From Novosphingobium terrae (lineage in GTDB: Bacteria; Pseudomonadota; Alphaproteobacteria; Sphingomonadales; Sphingomonadaceae): a DNA stretch of 64,000 nucleotides. This document shows, piece by piece, positions 8,634-15,601 of the stretch. Every line of letters starts with the position of its first letter. Position 1 is the first letter of the stretch. A program made the position numbers and the translations under genes. The notes beneath the pieces are model-generated. The model searched no databases and was not told the DNA's origin. It saw nothing but the letters and a program-made list of their open reading frames with translations. The stretch lies in contig NZ_JABVZR010000001.1 of NCBI RefSeq assembly GCF_017163935.1, forward strand, positions 1,116,001-1,180,000. Direction: 5' to 3'.

Positions 8634-8858
8634 TCACAGTCTCCGCCGGCGATCGCCGGCAAGCAGGGAAGCCACCATCAGGAACAACAACACGAGGCCC
8701 AGCATCGCCAGCATCGTGTCATCGGCAGCGGCAAGGATCGCGCGGAAGATCATGAAGCCCATCGCCACGACGATCAGCCCGGCGAGCACCTGCCCGGCAC
8801 GATGAGAGGTGGTCACAGTGTGACGGGGGAAGCCAAGAGAGCGGTGCTGGCTTGTCAT
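8634..8858 (-). CDS. small two-helix membrane protein
   Basis: 74 residues. Two hydrophobic stretches (about 25-43 and 48-66) suggest a hairpin membrane protein with a basic tail (GDRRRRL). The family is unknown. It is first in a two-gene operon whose promoter region contains two related dyads at 8905-8944. Confidence 0.6.
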   Translation of the reverse strand: MTSQHRSLGFPRHTVTTSHRAGQVLAGLIVVAMGFMIFRAILAAADDTMLAMLGLVLLFLMVASLLAGDRRRRL

Positions 8859-8904
8859 GGGGACTCTACCGGTGCGTTGTTGAACCGAACGCTCCTATAT
8901 TATC

Positions 8905-8944
8905 ATACCTGTCGGTACACAATGTTAATTTTAGACCGATCGGT
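8905..8944. promoter_or_regulatory. pair of TetR-type operator palindromes
   Basis: The perfect palindrome ACCGATCGGT at 8935-8944 and a related dyad ACCTGTCGGT at about 8908-8917 lie 50-86 bp upstream of the 8858 start, in an AT-richer stretch. The shape is typical of TetR-family operators. No tetR gene lies beside it. Confidence 0.5.
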
Positions 8945-9049
8945 ATATTTCTGCGATATCGGCGACAAGATATCCTTTCGCCCTGTGCGAGCGGATGGCG
9001 GCTTCCAGAGCCTGCAGATCCGAAAAGGACATGCCAGCTCTGCCAGCGC

Positions 9050-10264
9050 TTAACGAAAGTGTTGATCAGGCGAGCGAATATGCTCGCGCTGAATGCCCAG
9101 GCCTAGCAACCTTGCGGGCAGCGCTTGCAAGGCCGGTACGCTTTGCAACAGGCGCAGGATCATGGGCGCGCGAGGCGTGGTGCCGCGCATGGCCGGGCCG
9201 ATGACCCGGCGATGGATGAGCCGCTGCAAGGTCTGAATGAGGCCGACCGCCAGTTTGCGCCGATCGCGAACCTTGTGCAGCAAGGGATCGGGATTGCCGC
9301 CCTCTGCGAGGCATGCCGCCAGAATGTTCGCGGCGGCAACCGCGTCCTGAATGGCCAGATTGATGCCGACGCCACCCACCGGAGACATGGCATGCGCGGC
9401 ATCCCCGATGGCAAGCAGACCAGGGCGGTGCCAGCAGGTCAGATGATCGAGCGAGACGGTCAGCAATTTGACATCGTCCCAGTTGGTGATGGCTCCCATA
9501 TGCGGCGCCAGCGCGGGGACCGTTGCCGCCACATCCATCCGAAAGCGCTCAAGCCCCGCCGCGCGCACCCGTTCGGCTCCCCCCTTTTCGATGACGCGGG
9601 CGCATTGGAAATAATCGCCGCGGTCGATGGTGACGATCATCTCGCCCCGATCGATATAGCCTTGTGTGCGATTGTCCGGCGTGCGCTGCTTGGGAATGCG
9701 GAACCACAGGACATCGATCGGCGCCCCCAGATCCTTGCGCGGCAGTCCGGCACTGTCACGCATCAGCGATCCGCGCCCGTCCGCAGCGATGACAAGCGCC
9801 GCCCGCAAGGTCTCGCCATGGGCGAGGCGAACCCCTTCGATGCGCCCGTCCTCCTCGATCAGGGCGACGGCCTCGCTGTTCATTCGCAGGGTGAAACAGG
9901 GCAGTCGGCGGGCCTGTTCGGCAACGAAGTCCAGAAAATGCCATTGCGGCATCATGGCAATGAAGCGCGCCGGCCCCGGCAGGCGGCTGAAATCCGCGAT
10001 CCGATAGGTTGTGCCGCCGATCACCGCGCCAACACTCGTCACCTTGTCATGATCGCGCATCAGCAGCGCGTCCAGCAGGCCGAGTTCGTCGAAGAGGTCG
10101 AGTGTGGAGGGATGAACCGTGTCTCCGCGAAAGTCGCGCAGGAAATCCGCGTGCTTTTCCAGAACGACGGTTCGCACACCGGCGCGTGCCAGCAGCAGGC
10201 CCATCATCATTCCGGCGGGACCGCCCCCGACGACAAGGATGGGAGGTTTTTCATGATCGATCAT
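9050..10264 (-). CDS. FAD-dependent aromatic-ring monooxygenase-like oxidoreductase
   Basis: 404 residues from ATG 10264 (an ATG at 10282 is an alternative). It is a group-A flavoprotein: Rossmann GGGPAG with an acidic strand end (VVLEK), the DG motif in AADGRGS, and the FAD-ribityl GD motif in AIGDAAHAMSP. This pattern fits p-hydroxybenzoate hydroxylase/UbiH-like monooxygenases that use NAD(P)H and O2. The substrate is unknown; an aromatic compound is plausible given the benzoate operon in the same accessory block. It stands alone, with TetR-like sites some 100 bp beyond its 3' end belonging to the next operon. Confidence 0.85.
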   Translation of the reverse strand: MIDHEKPPILVVGGGPAGMMMGLLLARAGVRTVVLEKHADFLRDFRGDTVHPSTLDLFDELGLLDALLMRDHDKVTSVGAVIGGTTYRIADFSRLPGPARFIAMMPQWHFLDFVAEQARRLPCFTLRMNSEAVALIEEDGRIEGVRLAHGETLRAALVIAADGRGSLMRDSAGLPRKDLGAPIDVLWFRIPKQRTPDNRTQGYIDRGEMIVTIDRGDYFQCARVIEKGGAERVRAAGLERFRMDVAATVPALAPHMGAITNWDDVKLLTVSLDHLTCWHRPGLLAIGDAAHAMSPVGGVGINLAIQDAVAAANILAACLAEGGNPDPLLHKVRDRRKLAVGLIQTLQRLIHRRVIGPAMRGTTPRAPMILRLLQSVPALQALPARLLGLGIQREHIRSPDQHFR

Positions 10265-10609
10265 AGCCTGCACCAGCCTCATCGAAAATGCGTACTGCAG
10301 ACAAGCTGAGGGATAGCCGATGTGCAAGGGAAAAGATCGTTTTGGCGTTTGCTCCTCTGCGGGCCCGCTCGTGATCTCGCTGGCCAGAAGGATGGGCCCG
10401 CTATCGGCATGTCTTGTTCGGCTTTGCGGTGCTGCGTATCGTGGTGAGAGTGAACAGCGGCTCCTCCGATCAGGAGTGCCGCTGATGCCAAGACCAGCCT
10501 GGCGAATGTGACGCTACCCGCACTGCGATCGGGCAGGGCGACTGGTCTGCGATAGGCAAGGTTTGAATGTCTTTGAATGTAAGGCCGCTTTCAAGGCCGA
10601 TCAATGCTG
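10265..10609. other. gene-free stretch
   Basis: 345 bp between the divergent-looking 5' end of the FAD gene and the 3' end of the flavin-reductase-like gene. Short open frames here have no recognisable product or ribosome sites. It presumably holds the promoter of the FAD gene; I see no other element. Confidence 0.5.
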
Positions 10610-11227
10610 TTACCGGGCTCGAAAATTCTTCCCAAGATCCTGAGCATTGCCAAAATAATGCCGAAATACATAATGGAGGGGATTCCAGAGTTCTGTATTG
10701 ATGTGACTCGTCTCTGGGATGAGGATGTCACGATGCGCATGAACGCGGATGATTTCGACTTCGAAGAGCAGATGCGAGGAAGCGCGATCGTTCGACTTTG
10801 ATGCGCTTTCATGGCGGGCCAACAAGCGGGCTTCGAATTGCAACGGGCATTCCTGAATGCATGGCGGGGACACCATGGCACTTTGCCGCTGCGTGAAGCC
10901 GCCAAGGGCAAATTTGTCAGCTTCGTATCGATATCCCATGTTGGCTTTTTCGTGGGGAACAGGGATGCTGCCCGTTGTGGGGGCGATGGCTTCCACGTTC
11001 TGCCAGAGCCGTGCGGAAGGAAAATTCAGCGTGCATTCGCCACTTTGCTGAAGATTGGCCGTGCCCTGGCCGGTCGCGCCCAGGCCCAGCACCACCGAGC
11101 GTCCCAAAGCCCAGGCCGAGGACATGGGGGTGATGTTGGGCGTGCCGTCCGGATTGTTGGTGACAATGAGAACGACGGGTGTTCCGAAATAGAGTGTCGA
11201 AGGGTTGATGGTGAGATGCTCGGGCAT
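10610..11227 (-). CDS. flavin reductase-like domain protein
   Basis: 205 residues resembling the flavin reductase-like (FMN-binding split-barrel) family. The N-terminal half has STLYFGTPVVLIVTNNPDGT, then NITPMSSAWALG and a LQQSGECTLN segment, typical of the FMN-binding barrel. Such proteins act as FMN reductases or as flavoenzymes of unknown substrate. Together with the ABM-domain gene and the ArsR-type gene to its right it forms a small redox-type cluster. Confidence 0.75.
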   Translation of the reverse strand: MPEHLTINPSTLYFGTPVVLIVTNNPDGTPNITPMSSAWALGRSVVLGLGATGQGTANLQQSGECTLNFPSARLWQNVEAIAPTTGSIPVPHEKANMGYRYEADKFALGGFTQRQSAMVSPPCIQECPLQFEARLLARHESASKSNDRASSHLLFEVEIIRVHAHRDILIPETSHINTELWNPLHYVFRHYFGNAQDLGKNFRAR

Positions 11228-11318
11228 GGGGACTCCGTGATGGCGTGGGCATCGAAATAGCTGCTGACATGCTCCGATGTTTCGATCCTTGGCGAACTAT
11301 GGCCAGGGTCGCGATGCC

Positions 11319-11696
11319 TCAGGATGGCCGCGCTTTTCGTTCAAGTGCCCCGCCATCCGCCGGGAAAAGCGTATCGGATGGCGCCTGATCGCGTTCAATC
11401 ATGCCGTAATCCCGCGCCACCTCGGCAACGCGTAACCTGTAATGGCTGAAAAGCGTCGTTCGGCCGAGGCGTTGGGCCATGCGGTGCATCTGCGTGTTGC
11501 GCCATCGCATCACCGCTGCCTCATCACGGAAAAAGGAGAGGGACAGCATCTTGCCTGGCTGGGTAAGGCTCTGGAATCTCTCGATTGAGAGAAATCCCTC
11601 AACCCTCTCAAGCTCCGAACGCAAATCAGCGGCCAGCGCCAGATATTGGTCGCTTTTGCCGTCAGCCAATTCGACTTCAAATATCACCGCGATCAC
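11319..11696 (-). CDS. ABM (antibiotic biosynthesis monooxygenase) domain protein
   Basis: 125 residues with a ferredoxin-like ABM fold: MIAVIFEVELADGK, the GFLSIERFQS strand and the SFFRDEAAVMRWR helix. Members act as cofactor-free quinol monooxygenases or haem-degrading enzymes; many are uncharacterised. The last 25 residues are a polar tail. It is transcribed divergently from the ArsR-type gene across a region with a perfect inverted repeat, so joint regulation is likely. Confidence 0.8.
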   Translation of the reverse strand: MIAVIFEVELADGKSDQYLALAADLRSELERVEGFLSIERFQSLTQPGKMLSLSFFRDEAAVMRWRNTQMHRMAQRLGRTTLFSHYRLRVAEVARDYGMIERDQAPSDTLFPADGGALERKARPS

Positions 11697-11834
11697 AAGG
11701 CCGCCTCCTTAGCGGAAGGATGTTCTTCGAAACCTTGCCCCGGCAGAAGGGGCCTATCTTGCGATGGATGATGCATGTAATCCTCACTCATGTGCCGATT
11801 GTCGGCCTGCTTTTTCTAGGGCGCACACGCAGGA

Positions 11835-11862
11835 TGATGCTTCGATCCTGCTCGAAGCATCA
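11835..11862. promoter_or_regulatory. 11-bp perfect inverted repeat upstream of the ArsR-type gene
   Basis: Arms TGATGCTTCGA and TCGAAGCATCA are perfectly complementary around a 6-base centre (TCCTGC). The site ends 57 bp before the regulator start and lies in the divergent ABM/ArsR intergenic region. An operator is the simplest reading; an RNA hairpin in the leader is the alternative. Confidence 0.55.
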
Positions 11863-11919
11863 GGTGCCGTTGCTGTGAGAAGATCTTGCGTGACCTCGCC
11901 CCTCTTTTCTGGACAATCG

Positions 11920-12621
11920 ATGCTGACCACCACCGGGATCGCCGAAATCGCAGCGCTTGTCGGTGACCCTTCCCGCACCGCCATGCTGGTCGCCCTTATG
12001 GACGGCCGCGCGCTGACGGCGACCGAACTGGCCCATGTCGCAGGGGTGACGCCTCAGACAGCGAGCAGCCACCTTGGCCGCCTGGCAGAGGCACAGCTGT
12101 TGACGGTCGCGCAGCAGGGGCGTCATCGATACTACCGTCTGGCATCCTCCACGGTGGGGGCCATGCTCGAAGGGATCATGGCTGTCGCAGCAGAACCGCG
12201 CCGGCACACAAGTCCTAAAGTGCGAACAGGGCCACGCGATGCGGCGTTGCGGCGGGCTCGCAGTTGCTATGATCATCTTGCCGGTGAGGTTGCTGTCGCC
12301 ATTGCCGACCGGATGGGCGAGCTCGGCTATATCCAGCATGTTGACCAAGGCACCCATCTGACGGAGGAAGGGGGCGCCTTTCTGAGGTCGCTGGGAGTCG
12401 ATGTTGAACAGGCGCGAGCGCGGGTTCATCGACGGCGACCTTTATGCCGTCTGTGCCTCGATTGGAGCGAACGACGCCCGCACCTTGCTGGAACCACCGG
12501 CGCCGCTCTGCTGACGGCCTTTGTGGAGCAAGGGTGGATGCGACCGACTGATGGTTCCAGGGCGCTCACGATCAGCCGTTTGGGGTTTCGCGCGCTCCAG
12601 CTTCATTTTGGCATCGAGTAG
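11920..12621 (+). CDS. ArsR-type winged-helix transcriptional regulator
   Basis: 233 residues from ATG 11920. The N-terminal 85 form an ArsR-like winged helix (IAALVGDPSRTAML, LTATELAHVAGVTPQTASSH, HRYYRL wing). The C-terminal extension of about 140 residues is longer than in classical ArsR. It contains a short Cys pair (RRPLCRLCLDWSERR) that could bind metal or sense redox state. Divergent from the ABM gene, which it probably controls together with the flavin-reductase-like gene. The stop codon runs into a tract of ten G. Confidence 0.85.
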   Translation: MLTTTGIAEIAALVGDPSRTAMLVALMDGRALTATELAHVAGVTPQTASSHLGRLAEAQLLTVAQQGRHRYYRLASSTVGAMLEGIMAVAAEPRRHTSPKVRTGPRDAALRRARSCYDHLAGEVAVAIADRMGELGYIQHVDQGTHLTEEGGAFLRSLGVDVEQARARVHRRRPLCRLCLDWSERRPHLAGTTGAALLTAFVEQGWMRPTDGSRALTISRLGFRALQLHFGIE

Positions 12622-13059
12622 GGGGGGGGGCGCTCTTTTCCCTTGTGGAGCTTATCCAGATCCTATCTGGCAGCCTATGCATCCCGAGCTGTGGGCCTCA
12701 TGCCCCCGTCCTGATGGCGAAAGATCGGGGTATTTTTCAAAGCGAGAGTTTTTCTGTTTTCCATCAAACCGATTCGAAGCGCCAGAGGCGTTCGCCTGTC
12801 GCCATAGTGAGCAGACAGAGCTTTTGCTCGTCGCTCAGTGTGTGCGGCTTATCTTTTGGTGTTTGGCCCATTGCCAAGGCCGAAAGCACCATGCTGGGCA
12901 CCGTCCTGCTGGTATGATTTCGCATACCAACAAAGATACCCGCGCGAGGGGTGATACAACCCGACCCACCCGGGCCGAAATTGCCTTCGGAGCGTTTTCA
13001 ATTTCAGGATATTTTTGAATGTCCCCGGACCTTCTTGAAGGTCTTTGGGGAAGCGGCGA
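12622..13059. other. gene-poor stretch next to tRNA-Phe
   Basis: 438 bp with lower GC than the surroundings and no convincing gene. An open frame to 13018 on the plus strand has no ribosome site and a Cys/Ser/Arg-rich, non-protein-like composition. The stretch contains a weak dyad (TGGTATG / CATACCA, 12910-12929). It may be decayed DNA between an accessory block and the tRNA gene. Confidence 0.5.
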
Positions 13060-13135
13060 TGGTGCCTGGGGACGGAATCGAACCGCCGACACCGTGATTT
13101 TCAGTCACGTGCTCTACCAACTGAGCTACCCAGGC
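13060..13135 (-). tRNA. tRNA-Phe (GAA)
   Basis: 76-nt tRNA with CCA encoded. The acceptor stem pairs GCCTGGG with CCCAGGC. It has a D-arm AGCTCAGTTGGTAGAGC, anticodon loop CTGAAAA giving anticodon GAA, and T-arm GGTTCGATTCC. It follows yacG by 88 bp on the same strand and ends the infA-maf-RNase E/G-yacG block. Its 3' end faces the accessory side. Confidence 0.97.
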
Positions 13136-13223
13136 ATCGCCTTGATGCTGTCCGATTTGTTACCGTTCAGCGTCTGGTGGAGGCGCCTATGGCCAAGGAC
13201 TCTTGCCTTGGCAAGCAGGAAAA

Positions 13224-13418
13224 TCACTCTGTGGAAAAATCGTTGGGGCGGCTGGACGAAAGTCCGTCCGATTCTTCGTCGATCACGGGGCCGGGCAGGG
13301 CATAGCCTTCCTCCAGCCATTGCATGAGATCGCGGTCGCGGCAGCGCGCCGAACAGAAGGGTGTGTGGTCGGCACTGCGGGGCTTGCCGCAGATGGGGCA
13401 TTTGCGATTGAGGGTCAT
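13224..13418 (-). CDS. yacG: YacG, zinc-binding DNA gyrase inhibitor family
   Basis: 64 residues with the four-Cys zinc site CPICGKP...FCSARCRDRD. In Escherichia coli YacG binds GyrB and inhibits gyrase; the role is assumed here. It follows the RNase E/G gene by 10 bp, the usual order in this lineage. Confidence 0.93.
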   Translation of the reverse strand: MTLNRKCPICGKPRSADHTPFCSARCRDRDLMQWLEEGYALPGPVIDEESDGLSSSRPNDFSTE

Positions 13419-13428
13419 AAGGTGGGTC

Positions 13429-14415
13429 CTAAAGAGGGATGGCCTGAGCGAAGCCGCCTTCCAGCGCCACTATGGTGTTTCCAGGGCCGGGCGTTTCGGC
13501 CCAGCGGATCACGCGCCCGCTGCGCTTTGCCAATTCGGCCTCCCATGCGGGGAGAATCGCATTGCGCACGGCTGGAGCGCAGGTCAGCAGCAGGGCGCCG
13601 GGCTCTTCCACCCTTTCAGCGCGGCGCAGCAGCAGGCGTGCGGCAGCCTCGACGCGATGGTGGGCCAGCCTCGCCAGCAGGGAGGGGCGCTCCATCCGCG
13701 CCACGATCTGCACAAAGCCGAAGCCGTTCATCGCGGTGCGCTCATGGTTGTAACGATCCAGCGCGCTTTCCAGAGCGGTATCCACCGCCTGCCGGTCCGC
13801 CTTGGCAGACAGCGTGGGGAAATCCACGCCGATTGACCCGGCCAGATCCAGCCAGCCGATGGCTTGCGCTACGGGCTCCACAGCGGCCAGTGCCAGATCG
13901 CGCGGAGAGAGAGGCCCGTCGATGTCGATCAGCGTCATGGCGGGCGTGGGAGAGACGATCAGCGCGCCTCCGGAAAATTGTACCTCGCCCGACCATGCGG
14001 CCTCCCACACCTCGTCCCAATCGCCAGAAGGCAGGTGGCGGGTGATGCGTGGCGTATAACCTTCCGCACGCAGGCTTTCGGCAAGGCTGGGGGCGGGGCG
14101 GGACTCGCCGCTGGTGGGCTTGGCCTTGGCCTGTTTGAAGCGCCCCTTCTCGGCCAGAGCGGCACGGGTGACGATCAGGCGGATATTCGCGCCCTCGCTG
14201 GCGTCACGCGGCAGGGAATCGACCAGCGCTTCCTCGCCGCTGGCAAAGCGGGCGATGCCGCGCCGCGTTCCGGCAAGGCGGGTGGTCAGGCGCGCCTCCT
14301 CGATCTGCCCGGCGGCCAGCATGCCCGGCCAGTCCAGCCTTGCGGCCACCACCTGACCATCCCGGTAACCGAGGGCGCGATCCTCGCCGATGCCCTGCTC
14401 GACCAGCCATTCCAT
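13429..14415 (-). CDS. RNase E/G family protein (short form)
   Basis: 328 residues related to the RNase E/G catalytic core: N-terminal segment about 1-60, then LIDIDGPLSPRDLALAAVEP and GSIGVDFPTLSAKADRQAV, which match the region around the catalytic acidic residues. It is shorter than E. coli RNase G (489) and lacks a visible CPxC zinc-link. It is probably a processing RNase or divergent paralogue, with a full RNase E expected elsewhere. It starts 6 bp after maf in the infA-maf operon. Confidence 0.85.
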   Translation of the reverse strand: MEWLVEQGIGEDRALGYRDGQVVAARLDWPGMLAAGQIEEARLTTRLAGTRRGIARFASGEEALVDSLPRDASEGANIRLIVTRAALAEKGRFKQAKAKPTSGESRPAPSLAESLRAEGYTPRITRHLPSGDWDEVWEAAWSGEVQFSGGALIVSPTPAMTLIDIDGPLSPRDLALAAVEPVAQAIGWLDLAGSIGVDFPTLSAKADRQAVDTALESALDRYNHERTAMNGFGFVQIVARMERPSLLARLAHHRVEAAARLLLRRAERVEEPGALLLTCAPAVRNAILPAWEAELAKRSGRVIRWAETPGPGNTIVALEGGFAQAIPL

Positions 14416-14421
14416 GGAAAA

Positions 14422-15045
14422 TCAGCCCAGCGGATAGCCGGCCCAGCGCAGCAGCGCGCGGGTTTCATACAGTGGCAGGCCGATCACGCCCGAATGGCTG
14501 CCGGACAGCGCGCGGATCAGCGCCTCGGCCAGCCCCTGAATGGCATAGCCACCAGCCTTGCCCAGACCTTCGCCGCTGGCGACATAGGCCTCGATCTCGG
14601 CCTCGCTCAGATTCTTGAAGGTGACGATGGTTTCGGACAGGCGTGACTTTTCACGTCCTTCCGCATCCACCACGGCCACCGAGGCAAACACGCGATGCCG
14701 CCGCCCGGCCAGCTTGCCCAGCATGGCGCGCACGTCCTCGTCGGTCTCGGCCTTGTCGAGGATGCGGCGGCCAAGGGCCACCGTCGTATCGCCCGCGATC
14801 ACGATCTCGCCGGTTTCGGCTTTCACCGCGCGCGCCTTTTCCTGCGCCATGCGCAAGGCATAGGCGCGGGGCACTTCACCCTTGCGCGGATTTTCATCGA
14901 TATCGGGGCTGGCGATGCGGGTGGGCGCGACATTCAGCCGCGCCAGCAATTCCCGCCGCCGGGGCGAAGAGGAGGCCAGAACCAGCAGCGGCCGGGTCGT
15001 TTCCGACCCGTCAGCCTCCATCAGCGCGGAAACGGCGATGCTCAA
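14422..15045 (-). CDS. maf: Maf family nucleotide pyrophosphatase
   Basis: 207 residues. Maf signature [11 protein letters not shown] near residue 24, catalytic-region GDTTVAL and the late [10 protein letters not shown]. Maf proteins hydrolyse non-canonical or modified NTPs (dTTP/UTP or m7GTP types). The N-terminus has an extra stretch of about 18 residues before the fold; a later start is possible but no other ATG precedes the motif. Overlaps infA by 4 bp. Confidence 0.93.
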   Translation of the reverse strand: MSIAVSALMEADGSETTRPLLVLASSSPRRRELLARLNVAPTRIASPDIDENPRKGEVPRAYALRMAQEKARAVKAETGEIVIAGDTTVALGRRILDKAETDEDVRAMLGKLAGRRHRVFASVAVVDAEGREKSRLSETIVTFKNLSEAEIEAYVASGEGLGKAGGYAIQGLAEALIRALSGSHSGVIGLPLYETRALLRWAGYPLG

Positions 15046-15287
15046 TAGCCGCCGGGGCCGCCGCGGCCAGGCATGAAGCGGTAGGTGATGCGACCCTTGG
15101 TGAGGTCATAGGGCGTCAGTTCGACCAGCACCTCATCGCCCACCAGCACGCGGATGCGGTTCTTGCGCATCTTGCCGGCGGTGTGGCCGAGGATTTCGTG
15201 ATCGTTCTCCAGACGCACGCGGAACATCGCGTTGGGGAGAAGCTCGACCACCTGGCCGCGCATTTCGAGGAGTTCTTCTTTTGCCAT
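15042..15287 (-). CDS. infA: translation initiation factor IF-1
   Basis: 81 residues from ATG 15287 ([12 protein letters not shown]). A single S1/OB fold with [20 protein letters not shown] and RITYRF. A Gly-rich tail ([10 protein letters not shown]) makes it about nine residues longer than E. coli IF-1. The ribosome site is weak. First gene of the infA-maf-RNase E/G-yacG-tRNA-Phe unit. Confidence 0.96.
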   Translation of the reverse strand: MAKEELLEMRGQVVELLPNAMFRVRLENDHEILGHTAGKMRKNRIRVLVGDEVLVELTPYDLTKGRITYRFMPGRGGPGGY

Positions 15288-15601
15288 CCGGTTTTTCGGT
15301 TTCCAAAGACGAGGGCCCAAAAGGCGGGCCGGGAAAGTCAGACGCCGCTTCAACGCCTGTTTGGGCGCGCACATAGCGGCAGATGTGCCAAAAGGGAAGC
15401 CTTGGCGTTTGCCTGAACATTCGGCGAGGCCGGTGCTGCTCTAAAAACACCTGAAACATCGCAAACCGGATCAAAAACTGTTGCGAATTGGTCGCAACTG
15501 TATCCGGGGGGCGACAAATTAATACCCGCATCCGCTTGCGTCATGCACAGGTCACAGGCATCCGCTGATCATCGCTTTTCCCTGACCTTGCCGGATATAT
15601 T
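15288..15601. promoter_or_regulatory. divergent promoter region with inverted repeat
   Basis: 314 bp between infA (minus) and the TonB-receptor-like gene (plus), with no gene of its own. It contains a 7-bp perfect dyad GTTGCGA-N5-TCGCAAC at 15480-15498, about 104 bp before the receptor start, a candidate operator. No promoter boxes are certain. Confidence 0.45.

Noticed and set aside
12621..12630. Run of ten G at the end of the ArsR-type gene as a phase-variation tract
   Set aside because: The TAG stop (12619-12621) comes before nearly all of the tract, so slippage would not change the protein.
12521..13018. Possible 165-codon gene on the plus strand before tRNA-Phe
   Set aside because: No ribosome site, Cys/Ser/Arg-rich composition, overlap with the end of the ArsR-type gene and no recognisable domain.
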